Positions 9,641-21,785 of a DNA stretch of 64,000 nucleotides are shown piece by piece. This DNA is from Apium graveolens (Eukaryota; Streptophyta; Magnoliopsida; Apiales; Apiaceae). The number at the start of each line of letters is the position of its first letter. The first letter of the stretch is position 1. The stretch spans positions 90,128,802-90,192,801 of the forward strand of contig NC_133653.1 of the NCBI RefSeq assembly GCF_009905375.1, written 5' to 3'. The notes under the pieces are model-generated. The model saw only the letters and a list, made by a program, of their open reading frames with translations, did not search any database and had not been told where the DNA came from. The translations under genes were made by a program, and so were the position numbers.

Positions 9641-12600
9641 TGAATCTAAGTTGTAAAAGTTATCAAGATTCGTTCTGAGGACACGAATCCAGAATGAGGG
9701 ATGTATGAAATCAATGTTTATGTTGTGTTAGTCCATGAAATAATGATAAGAGAAAGGAAAATAAAAAGAAACTGAAGTGGAAAGGAATATAAAGGCAATA
9801 GAGTTTGAGGAATGATAAGGGAGTTGGGTATGAGGAAACCCTAAAGACTCGTAGCAATAGACATAGAAAAGTATGTAATCGTCAGGATGAGGGTGATATA
9901 CCATGAGTTAAATTGATGGTTGAAGGTATAAGAGATACATATATATTATCCCCTATAAGTTGGGAGGATTCGAAGAAACCTTGAGATAGTTCAAAGGATA
10001 AATAATGAGACGCGGATAGACTGAGGAGACAAGAAAGTAAGAAATTAAGAAAATTGGATGAAGGAAGTGACCTTCAAGAATGTGAAGTGTAAGACCGGTG
10101 GCTTGATACCCAGGAAGGGAGACGCCAGGTATGAAAGATATCCCAACATTGAGATGACTGTTGAGATAAACAACAAAAGTAAATAAGGATTTATTAAGAA
10201 GAAGTTCACGTTGAACACGACCAATATCTTCCAGATCATCCATGTGATCATTACCAAATCAGGAAAAAAAAGCGGATAACCATTTTTATCTTTTGGAGGC
10301 CATGTGGATTGACCTTAACTTGAATAAGGATGCTATTGTGAAATTCGGTATAGACTATCGAGGTGGAAATGATTGAATAAGATACCCTTATCAGGGATAT
10401 ATGACTTTATTTATTCGTGGAAGGATGCAGGTACCTTTTTAAGGTGGAATTAAGGATAGAACATTGGTAACTTAAAATGAATCCTAGGGGAATGCATAAA
10501 GGTTGGCATTTCACCCTTAATAGGGACAGTATGAGTTTTGACAGGATGAATTGGAAAGGGTTAAGGTAACAACAACCTTTAAGGATCAGTGGAGAAATTT
10601 TTCAGAAGTATATAGACAATGGTTCTAGTAATAGTGAATGGTATTTTGATATGCCCTGTATCTAGGGAATACAGGAGGAACGATTGAAGGATAACCTTAG
10701 AGGTTTTACAAGGAGAAAGGTAATATTCAAAATTCTCAAGAATAGAAATGTGGATAAAGGAAATATGACATAATTATAATGATGCCAAGTGGGGCACGTG
10801 TTAAACCACGAGAAATTATGGATCGAACCAGTAATGGTCGAAATTGTTCAGGGCAATTAGGACTTAAGATAAAAAAAAATGTTCTAAGTATGATTGAGAG
10901 TCAGTCTTGACAGTGATTAGCCTCTAAAGAATGAGGCAATAACTTATGGAAAAATAGTGATATTTTTTTTCCCATCTGATTTTAAGGAAAACATCTTCAC
11001 TCAAGCAGTGATCGGAAATAAGGTAGAAAATTTATTTGGAGGTGGTTAAAATGACATTGACTGTAAGGAAATTTTACTATCAGGAAAGGCCAAAGAGGTG
11101 GCCGACACTTTAAAGGTAAGTGGATGATTATAGGCGCGTGTGCCAAAAGAATACAGTGATGATGGTTAAAAATGTGAAGGTTGAATTATGGTTTGGAAGA
11201 TTGACATTCCTTCTGATGACTGTGCAATACCCAACCGTAATAGTAGTTGGTAAAGGTTTAATTCATGTAATCGCCAGGAACGGGCTATCTATCTTAGGAG
11301 GTACTATCTTGAGAATAATCCAGGACCATGTTTCAAAGAGGACTAAACGAACCTTTGAGTTAAGTCTTCTATTTAAGGCATATGACTAAGAATGGTATTA
11401 ACCTGCTATCGTTGCTTTGATTGAAACTCTTCTGCAATTTTATCTACTTCATATCATGAAAGTACGTCAGAGTTTGGAGTGTTCTTCATGAATTGTGATT
11501 GGTGGTTATGTTAACTCCTTAGGAGAATTAGATACGAGATGTATGGACTCCGTATGGTTAGATATTAAGATTTTATGGAAAAGTGAATGACGACAGTAGG
11601 TCAGTGGTGGACCATAGTAAGGTAGCAATGATTCTGCGAGTAATGAGCTGATTACAACCGTGAGAGTTGTATTGGAATGGGTGTTGAGATTGAGTACCAC
11701 TAATCGGGTCGTGGTAGTGTATAAGTTATCATTGATAAACTAATTAAGTAGAGTATCTACCTAGTGAATTATTATTCTTTCTTATCAATAGAGAGTCGTA
11801 TTATTATACGAGGAAGGTTGCGGTGCAAGCATAGAATTCTAGTAGCGATGATGTATAGAATGAGATCCCAGATTCGATTTTCGATGTCGAGGGAGTTTCA
11901 AAGGTGATTGTGTATAAGCTCGAGGAAGAGCATGGGTCCATAGAATGATGAACGGAATAGAAATATTTAGGCATGTGAAATAGGATGCTATAATACTTGA
12001 TGTTGATATAAATACATATATATTTTGTTCTCCTATGACAAACCTCTATAGTTCAGAGGTAGGTTCCAAGCCAGATATTTTGTGGCAGTATATTTTTTTA
12101 TATATATACAATTCTCTTCAGTTCGTTCTTTTCTCTTCTTTTCATTTCATGTAATTTGAGAAGAACAACCCTTCCAGAAGGGGAGGTATTGCCGAATGAC
12201 TGTCTATCTGTGTGATAGAAGCCTAGTAGGATACCAACTATTGTTTAATTGCTTGTCAAGTACTAAAGGCTGGCCACCTTCTGTACTAACTATGCGAGAT
12301 AACAAGTGTTCATGATCATAGTGATCTCTCAACAAATTCCTTTACTTCTATATGATTGATCAAACTTTGGGAAATAGAAACAGCTGAAAAAGGAGTAATA
12401 AAGTTGTGGTAGTATTCGGAATGGAAACACATTCGTGATACTAAGGTTGACGTGGTTATTAAAAGGTTATAGAACGCTAACGAGCAAAAGTATAACCAGT
12501 ATAATATTAGGAACGGAAGGTAGTAGCGATTACGAACTGGAAAAGAATGGGTATTGAGAAGCAAAAGCTCTAATGCTAAAAGCTATAATGAGAGTCTGTG

Positions 12601-13336
12601 CAATAGACTTGAAAGAAATTGGAATGATCACTTAACACGGATTGAGTTTTCTTACGACAATAGATCATATGTTAGTATTGAGATATCGCCTTATGAGATC
12701 CTTGAGGGAAGACAATATCGATCTTCCTTATGTTAGGATGAAGTTGTAGAGCGCAAGATGCTCGGACCAGCAGTGGTCTAAAGGACCAAGGATATGATAG
12801 ATCTAATCAGAGGACGGCTGGTAGTAGCCCAAGATGGACATGATAAGTATGTTGATTTGACACGAAAGGATAAAGAGTACGAAATAGGGGACCTAGTAAT
12901 GTTATAGGTATCCCTTGGAAAGGATTGATGAGGTTCGGAAAGAAAGGAAAGCTAAGTCTACAATTTGTTGGACCCTTGGATATATTAAGACGTTTGGGAA
13001 GTTAGCATATGAGCTAGCCCTAACCCCGAACATGTAGCAGGTCGTAACGTGTTCCACGTATCAATGTTAAGGAAGTGTAATTCGGATGCCAGACAAATAG
13101 GGGCATATGAGCGCATAGACATGCAACCAGACGTAACCTATATGGAGCAACCAGGAAGAGTATAGAGTAAAAGGGAACGAGTGCTTAGGAGAAGGGTTAT
13201 CAAACTAGTAAGAGTTTGATGGTAGAACCACAAAGTGGGAAAATTTACTCGAGAGTTAGAAAGTGCAATGCTAAGAGAGTATCCCTATTCATTTTCTATC
13301 TGATTCCGGGACGGAATCCTTTTAAGGAGGGGAGAC
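9620..13336 (+). pseudogene. Decayed gag-pol of Tekay unit 2 (copy of 1-3718)
   Basis: This matches 1-3718 at an offset of about 9619 with few differences (for example the second base of the tgttggtcc word near 110, and c/t near 3053). The landmarks are the same: an RT block near 10345-10405, an integrase core near 11705-11775, an integrase C-terminus from 12554, a chromodomain-region remnant near 13120-13300, and a purine tract before 13337. Because both copies share all the disabling changes I checked, the decay predates the duplication. Confidence 0.8.
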
Positions 13337-15378
13337 TGTAATAATCCCAATTTTTGGGAAATTTTTGAAACCCTTATGAATAGTGTTTTTGCTGAATGAG
13401 AAAACTTTTCATGCCACACTATGTAGGGGTTCTGATATGGATATTCTGAGATTTTATTAGTACTTTATATGGGATATAAGTGTATGTAAAGATCGTCAGA
13501 ATCCAAATCCGAACACTTTGATTTTTCCCGGAAATCCAATAGATACGGAAAGAATTGAGTATAAGGTAACAGGATAAAAAGGATTTAAATTAAAGAATTA
13601 TAAGAGAGGATCATAAAAGGAATACAATATATTAAGAAAGGTTAAGGGAACCTAAGTAATAAGATCCCGAGTATGATCCCTCAAACGATAAATGAAAATG
13701 AAAGTTAAGCGAACCGTATAACAAATCAGCGGTCATTAGGCAAACGATTAGGAAGTTAATCAAGGGGATTAGTGGGGATGATGTCATTCAACCAATAGAA
13801 AGAGGACAAGGAGGGGAGGATGACATCATGAGGATGACACAAGCATGGCATGGGAAGGAAGGAGGTGTGGTTGAATGAGAACCACACAAATTCAAGGGCA
13901 ACAAGGTAATTGACTAAAATAAACACAAAAACAAAGCAACCAAGCCAAGTAAAATCATTTTCATCAAAATCAAAAAGAAACCAAGGCATTGTTCTTCATG
14001 CTCTCGGCCAAAACAGAACCAGAACACTAAAACTGCTGTATCTCCTTCATTTCTCACTCAAATATTGTGTTCTATAGCTCATTGGAAAGGTATTGAGATG
14101 GCCTACAACTCTTGTTCACAGGTCTCGTCCAAATAATCATGGTAAGACCCTCATTTTTACAGTTCTTTAAATCGGACTTTTAGAAACTTCAAAGCCTAAC
14201 TTTGTGTTCTTGATTTCTTTGGAAAGATCAAGCTTGTAGGAGGCTCCCTAAGGCTTCCTAGCAACTTAACACCTCCTAAGGAAGGTATAAACTTCAAACC
14301 CTAGCCTTTAATTTATTTGTTAGTAAGTTTAATGGTTGGTGTTGTGAAATGAGAAGCATGGATTGTGATTATTAGTAGTTTGGTTTGATTTGGAAGTGTT
14401 TTGGTAATTGAAGCTTGATTATAGTTCATAGGTCTTGATTGTGGTTGTTTGAGTTGAAAACCTTGGAGATTATGGACTGATGTGGTATGGTTTAGGTGAA
14501 GTTTTGTTGTATTGATGGTTATGAGTTGGTTGGTGGTTAATTGGAGTAGTTTAAACATTGGTAATCGCGTAAACATAGCAGTCGTAACGTCCGATTTTCT
14601 TTGGACTGTTTTTGTGCATAGCATTAGGACCCGAGAACCCCCTGCTAGATTATGACCACTGCCATGTTTAGATAGCTCATGTTACGAGCTTCGTTTTGAT
14701 ATATAGTTCGTTCGATTCCGATGAACGGTTTAGGAGAAACGACCGTTTCAAGTAACGGCATTTCGCGAACGAAACTTTTCCCCTCACCTTACTTTGAAAC
14801 ATAGGTTAAAGACCAAAAAGGGTTAATTAATGCATGAAACATTTATGGTAAGTGTGTTAGGCAGTTGGTAAGACACTCGCGAAGGAATCGCCTTAAAACT
14901 CGTAAAGGTTAAATTATTAAAAATGGTGGAGCCGAGGGTACCCGGGTGACTTAAGCAAATCAGTAAGCGCAAAACGAGCGTTAGAGTCTGAGTTGGTTAG
15001 AGTATAGATTTACAAGTGACTTTGGTTTAATTCTAACTTACTTGTTGCTTATAGGTTACCAGACTCGTCCCGAGCCATTCGTAACCCCCAGTCGCTCAGG
15101 CAAGTTTTCTACCCGTTATACTGTTGTTGTGATGAATATATGTATATGCATTATCTTGCGATAGATGCATGTTGGTTAATTAGCAAATGTTGCGATATAT
15201 TGAAGCATGCTGATATAGTATATATATGCATGCCTGTTTCGTATTCTTGCCATATATATCTGTTGGTTCAGTTGATAATACCTATGCTAGAGAATAGTGG
15301 TAACTTGCATATACCCTTAGTATAGGGACCCAAAGGTGAAAACATTTTCTAAAACCGGGAGTCGAGGATCCCGAGTAG

Positions 15379-15419
<41 letters not shown>

Positions 15420-17388
15420 TTATAGTTTTCAAAACTATTAATCGAATAAGGTCTATTCGATAACTTTATTTTATTAATGAATATTATCTTGAATATTCAT
15501 TCGAGGGCTTATGACTCCTTTTATTTTATTAATTGAATATTATTTGAATATTCATTTGAGGATGTATGACTCCTTTATTTTATTTAATGAATATTATTTA
15601 TAATATTCATTTGAGGTATTATGACTCCGCTTATTACTGAAATATATTCTTTATTTTATTAAAGAATAAGGTGTTAATAATCAAACTTATTTTCGATTAT
15701 TCAAATAAAGATAATACTTTCATATAAGTGTATCGTTGGTTATTTAATACCCGTTTCAAGTATAAGTTTTAAAACTTCTACTTCAATTATTTTTATAAAG
15801 ATTATTCTTTATGGGAATATTATTTAAATAATAATATTCAGATATTTTCTAATATATCGGGACTGATTTATTTCATTAAATCAGCTTTACTCCAAACATT
15901 CTTAAAAATGTTTTCGAGTCTTCAAAATGATTTTAAAAGTTAGAGCGGATCCCAAAACTCGTTTTCCGATTTAAGATCTTCCTTTCGAAGGAGACTTGAA
16001 TATTCGCTCAAAAATCTTGGGGATCCGGCTCTGTGGTGTATTTTATATTCGCAACATGGTTGCTGTTTTGAGAAAACAATTTGATTACTTGCCCAATGTT
16101 CGGGAAGTAAGTCCATCTGATTGAGTCGGCATAAGCGACAGGCCGGGGTACGGTCTATAAAGTGTAAGTGGCTGGGTGGCAGTCCATCAACGCGTGAGTG
16201 GCCGGGTAACGGTCTAGCGCGAGGTCCTAATGCGGCCAGGGTGATGACCGGTGAGGAATTCATCTATCTACAGTAGAAAAGGTTACTTATTGGTATCTTT
16301 GCCTGATCAGCAAGATATCTGGTTTATGCCAAAATTCTTTTCCTTCCAAATTCATTGGATATTGCAACTCTGTTCATACTTTACATGACAGAGGTTTTCA
16401 GGAAATGTATGGGAGATATATATGAATATATTTATATATCGGGACTTAATGAAGTATCTCGTAACTTCATTATTTATAATGATATTCAAAGATTGAATCT
16501 ATTCAAATCTTGTCTTGTAGTCTCATCTATGTGATGAACCTTTGAAACTGATTATAACTTGAACGGGGGTAGTTCAAGTAGTATTTGGGAAAGATATAAG
16601 TATTTTGGGGTATCTTGTAACTTCATCTTTTAAACTTATATCTAGTTAATGATTATCTTATGCATGACAAAGATTTTCAGAAAAACGTTGAGACAAGGTT
16701 AGATATATGAGATCACCTTGCAACGATATTTTTATACAGTTATACACTGGAACTCTGTGTATATTATGCATGGAAGAGGACTTCCAAGATTTTGAAAAGT
16801 ATATATGTATATATACTGAATATTTTGCGACTTCATCGCATTAAGATATCAAACTTGGTTCATTTCTTTTGACCAAGACTTGCATGAGTACTATGAGAAG
16901 GCTCATATATTGTAAATCATTATACATATTATTTTGGTGGGCTTGCTGCTCACCCTTGCTTTATTTCTTCATCACACAACAACAGTTAGGAAAGATGGCC
17001 AGACTCCAGCAGACCCAGCGCAAGCGCGTGGGAAGCGTCCCGCGTCTTCCCGTTGATGTTGTAGCTGCTATAGCTGCAGAGGTAGATCTATTGTAGATCA
17101 GACCATCTACTTTTGAGAATCAATTATGTATAATTATAACTTGTGGCAGATAATGGCAATTAACTGTAAATTTATCAAGTAATCATTTTGGGTTGTAATA
17201 ACTTTTAAATTGTGGATTCAAAGACTTGTACTTATTTAAATTTCATCTCTGAGACTATAACGGGTTGTGGTGTGTGTTAGTGTGGGGTCACAGCATAAGG
17301 TTATTTATTATTAATTAAGTGAAGTGATATTGTGGAAAGAAAGACCGTGACGACCCGGATCCCCGACCCCGGATCTGGGGGTGTTATA
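13337..17388 (+). repeat. LTR B of the Tekay array
   Basis: It is about 4052 bp, a near-identical copy of LTR A, starting tgtaataatccc and ending gtgttata. The last bases differ from the expected gtgttaca. No primer binding site follows: gag coding sequence starts immediately. The hairpin, the pyrimidine-CAG motif and the short ORF (16995-17096) are all kept. Confidence 0.9.
16995..17096 (+). CDS. Short basic ORF in the U5 part of LTR B
   Basis: It is the same 33-codon frame as at 7375-7476 in LTR A, with identical peptide. It follows the same cacaacaacag-type acceptor-like motif. The role is unknown. See the LTR A and LTR C copies for the conservation argument. Confidence 0.4.
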   Translation: MARLQQTQRKRVGSVPRLPVDVVAAIAAEVDLL

Positions 17389-20300
17389 CTTAAGCCCCCT
17401 GAGTTCCACGGATCAGCCGACCCAGTTGAGGCAAGGGCATGGTTAAAGGAATGGAGAAATCCTTTGAGATTTTGAGTACCGATGAGGCACAGAAGACTGT
17501 ATTTACTACCTACCTTCTGAAAGGAGAAGCTAACTACTGGTGGGAGGCCAAGAAAAACGTGGAGACAGATGCTATTATAACCTGGGAGAGATTTAGTCAG
17601 TTGTTTCTGGGAAAGTATTTCCCGAGGTTTATGGAAAACCAGACTGAGCTCAAGTTCTTGGAGCTAAAGCAGAATAACTTGTCTATAGCAGAGTACAAAG
17701 CGAAATTTACTGAGTTATCAAGGTTTGTGCCGGAGTTTGTGAGCACCGAGGAAAAGAAAGCTAGGAGGTTTCAGCAGGGACTGAAACCGTGGATTCAGAA
17801 TAGGGTGGCAATCCTTGAGCTTACGGACTATGCCACTCTGGTACAAAAGGCAATGATTGTAGAAGTCGGAAGTGAACAGATGCAGAAGGAAAGAGAGAAG
17901 AAAGGAATAAAGAGGAAAAGTATGAGCATGGGTGGAGGTTCCGCAGGAAGAAGCTTCCTAACTAGATTTAATCGAGGAGCAGTGTCCCTACCAGGAAGGA
18001 ACACTGGGTTTAAGCGGCCAATGAGTGTGAGCGTGAGCCAGGGCGGCCAGAAGTCAAGAATGTCCTATTCCAACCAGTCTCGACCCCCATTGCCAGCCTG
18101 TAACATATGTGGAAGGAATCACACTGGGGAGTGTAAAGGAAAGTCAGTAACCTGCTTTAAGTGCGGTCAGGAAAGCCACTATTCAACTAAGTGCCCATCA
18201 TCAACCCCTGCCGTCATTCCAACCATCACTTGTCATCAGTGTGGACGCCCGGGTCATTGGAAGAGGGAATGCCCAATGAACAAACCAGCAGCTTCGGGAG
18301 CAAGCAGGGCTGCTTCTAATAAGCCACCTACTGCAAGGACTTTCAACATGACAGTCCAGGATGCTATGAAAGATTCAGATGTGATAGCAGGTACCCTTTC
18401 TCTAAATTCAGTCAGTACAAATGTTTTATTTGATTCGGGAGCAACTAAATCTTTTATATCAAAGGACTTTGCGCGTAAGTTAAGATTTAAGGCTGAACCC
18501 TTGATAGAACCCTTACAAGTAGAAATAGCCAATCATGAAATTATTCCTGTTAACCAGATTCACCCCGCCTGTGAGATAGGCATAGGGGAGCAATCTTTTA
18601 GTGTTGATCTGATTCCTTTTAAATTAGGGGAGTTTGATGTAATTTTGGGAATGGACTGGCTATCTAGAAATGATGCTCAGATAGACTTTAAAGGGAAGAA
18701 AGTTAAGCTAAATATCCCAGGGAAGAAGGAAGTTATATTTAGAGGAAAGAGGCAGACGCATAAATTTTTGACTATGGCCCAGGCCAGAAGGATGCTACGA
18801 AAAGGAAATGAAGCCTACCTAGCCTATGTGGTGGACATGCAGAAGGAGGTGCCCAACTTACAAGATATTCCAGTAGTCAACGAATTTGAAGATGTATTCC
18901 CACAAGACCTTCCGGGATTACCACCCGATAGAGTGATTGAATTTGCTATTGAGTTGGCCCCGGGGACGGCGCCAGTTTCAAAGGCACCTTACCGGTTAGC
19001 CCCGTTAGAAATGAAGGAATTAGCTATCCAATTGCAGGAACTCTTGGATAAGGGTATGATAAGACCCAGTGTGTCTCCATGGGGAGCACCAGTTTTATTT
19101 GTTAAGAAGAAAGATGGGAGCATGAGGCTGTGCATAGACTATCGAGAGTTGAACAAGCTAACCATAAAGAACAGGTACCCATTACCTAGAATAGATGATC
19201 TGTTCGACCAGCTAAAGGATGCTGTTTATTTTTCCAAGATCGACCTGAGAACTGGATATCACCAACTAAAGATTAAACCCGAAGATATTTCCAAGACAGC
19301 GTTCCGTACCAGGTATGGGCATTATGAGTTCTTGGTAATGTCCTTTGGATTAACCAACGCCCCAGCGGCTTTCATGGATTTAATGAATAGAGTATTTAAG
19401 AAGTACTTGGACAAATGTGTGATAGTTTTTATCGATGATATTTTGATCTACTCAAGGACTGAGACAGAACATGCAGAGCATTTGAGGATAGCTCTAGGAA
19501 TACTCAGAGAGGAATAGTTATATGCCAAATTCTCGAAGTGTGAATTCTGGCGGAATGAAGTACAGTTTTTAGGACATGTGATCAATAAAGAAGGAGTATT
19601 GGTCGACCCCTCCAAGATAGAGGCGGTCTCAAATTGGGAAAGGCCAACCACCCCCACAGAGGTAAGGAGTTTCATAGGATTGTCCGGCTACTATCGTAGA
19701 TTTGTACCGGACTTTGCGAAGATCGCAGCCCCTTTGACACGACTTACTTGTAAGACAGAGAAGTTTGAATGGACGGAGAAATGCGAGAACAGTTTTCAGG
19801 AATTAAAGAAAAGGTTGATAACGGCTCCGGTATTGGCATTGCCGGACGGAAAAGGAGATTTTGTGATATATAGTGACGCGTCGCACAAAGGATTAGGATG
19901 TGTGCTTATGCAGCACGGTAAAGTGATTGCGTATGTGTCGAGACAATTAAAGGAATACGAGGTTAGATATCCTACTCATGACCTTGAGCTCGCGGCAATA
20001 GTATTTGCCTTAAAAATTTAGAGGCACTACTTGTATGGAGAGAAGTGCGAGATTTTCACAGACCATAAAAGCCTCAAGTACATATTTACGCAGAAAGAGC
20101 TCAACATGCGCCAGAGGAGATGGTTAGAACTAATCAAGGACTATGATTGTGAGATTCTCTATCATCCAGGAAAAGCCAATATGGTGGCTGATGCCCTTAG
20201 TAGAAAGGAAAGACTCAAAATGATAACGACTTCGGAAGAATTGATAAGGGATTTTAAGAGAATGGAAATAGAAGTAAAGGTAACCGGAACCGAAACTGAA

Positions 20301-21752
20301 AAGCTTTTTGAGATCTCAATGCAGCCAGATTTATTGGAAAAGATCAGATTGTTCCAGGAGAAAATAATGAATGAAGGCAGAGAGTCAATGACTGGAGAGG
20401 AGATCCATACTGAGAAAGATGATAAAGGGATAATGAGGTACTCCTACCGGATTTGGGTTCCGAATGTTCAAGAGCTTAAAGATGAGATATTGGATGAAAG
20501 CCATAGTTCAAGGTATTCCATTCACCCGGGAAGTACCAAGATGTATAGGGATTTGAAGGAATATTACTGGTGGCCCAACATGAAGAGGGACATAGCAGAA
20601 TGGGTAAGCAAATTTTTGACTTGCCAAAGGGTAAAGGCAGAGCACCAGAGACCCAGTGGACTCTTACGACCCCTGGAGATTCCCGAATGGAAATGGGAAC
20701 ATATAGCGATGGATTTTGTTGTAGGATTGCCAAGGATGAAAGCCAATCATGATGCCATTTGGGTAATTATAGACCGACTGACAAAGTCAGCTCATTTCAT
20801 TCCTATCAATGAGAGATACACAGTCGATAGACTGGTGGACATTTACCTTAAGGAAATAGTAACGCGATATGGAGTCCCAGCGTCCATTGTCTCAGACCGA
20901 GACCCCAGGTTCAACTCCAGATTTTGGAGGAGCTTTCAGGAATGTGCGGGGACCAAGTTAAATATGAGTACCGCGTACCATCCCCAGACGGATGGGCAGA
21001 GTGAAAGGACCATCCAGACACTAGAGGATATGTTGAGAGTCTGTGCAATAGAATTTAAAGGGAGTTGGGATGATCACTTGCCGTTGATCGAGTTTTCTTA
21101 TAACAATAGCTTTCATGCTAGCATCGGAATGCCGCCTTATGAGGCCCTGTACGGAAGAAGGTGTCGATCTCCCTTATACTGGGATGAGGTAGGAGAGCGG
21201 AAGATGCTCGGACCCGAAGTGGTCCAAAGGACCAAAGATATAGTGGATCTCATCAGAGGATGGCTTGTAGCAGCCCAAGACAGACAGAAGAAATATGCAG
21301 ACCTAGCCCGAAAGGACAAGGAATATGAAGTCGGGGACTTAGTACTGCTAAAGGTATCCCCTTGGAAGGGATTAATGAGGTTCGAAAGGAAAGGAAAACT
21401 AAGCCCAAGATACATTGGACCTTTTGAGATATTAAGACGGATTGGAAAGTTAGCTTACGAGCTAGCCTTACCCCCTAATTTGCAACAAGTTCATAATGTG
21501 TTCCATGTGTCAATGCTAAGGAAGTATCATCGGGATGCCAGACACATAGTGGAGTACGAGCAGGTGGATATGCAGCCAGATCTAACTTACGTGGAGAAGC
21601 CAGTAAGGATTATAGATAAGAAGGAGCAGGTGCTTCGGAACAAAGTAATCAAGCTAGTCAGAGTACTATGGCAGAATTTTAATATGGAAGAATCAACTTG
21701 GGAACTAGAGAGCACAATGCTAGAAAAGTACCCCCATTTGTTTCCTGTTTGA
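17389..21752 (+). pseudogene. Nearly complete Tekay chromovirus gag-pol, 5'-truncated
   Basis: This is the retrotransposon polyprotein, coding for the nucleocapsid and replication enzymes. In order: gag retrotransposon domain (from about 17390); three zinc knuckles (18100-18135, 18153-18194, 18232-18273); protease with DSGAT (about 18433); reverse transcriptase with YRELN (19140) and FIDD (19426-19440); RNase H with SDASHKG and TDHKS; integrase zinc domain, DD35E core (SDRDPRF near 20897; QSERT near 20998); and a C-terminal chromodomain-type tail ([16 protein letters not shown]). Lesions are loss of everything upstream of the PEFHGS block, one missing base at about 17449-17452 (so the ATG at 17439 is not the real start), and TAG codons at 19515 and 20019. 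In the zinc domain the first cysteine of the CxxC pair is phenylalanine (TTT at 20613). The rest is one open frame, so it is younger than units 1-2. Confidence 0.93.
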
Positions 21753-21773
21753 TTCCGGGACGGAATCCTTTTA

Positions 21774-21785
21774 AGGAGGGGAGAC
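21774..21785 (+). other. Polypurine tract of the third Tekay unit
   Basis: The run aaggaggggaga plus c ends at the LTR C start (tgtaataa, 21786), 22 bases after the gag-pol stop at 21750-21752. Confidence 0.75.

Noticed and set aside
17439..17451. ATG at 17439 as the true start of the third unit's gag-pol
   Set aside because: The conserved gag block continues upstream in another frame (PEFHGS region). The ATG is only accessible because of a one-base deletion.
20564..20752. Overlapping 60-codon frames on both strands within integrase
   Set aside because: They are shadows of the integrase coding frame and have no independent support.
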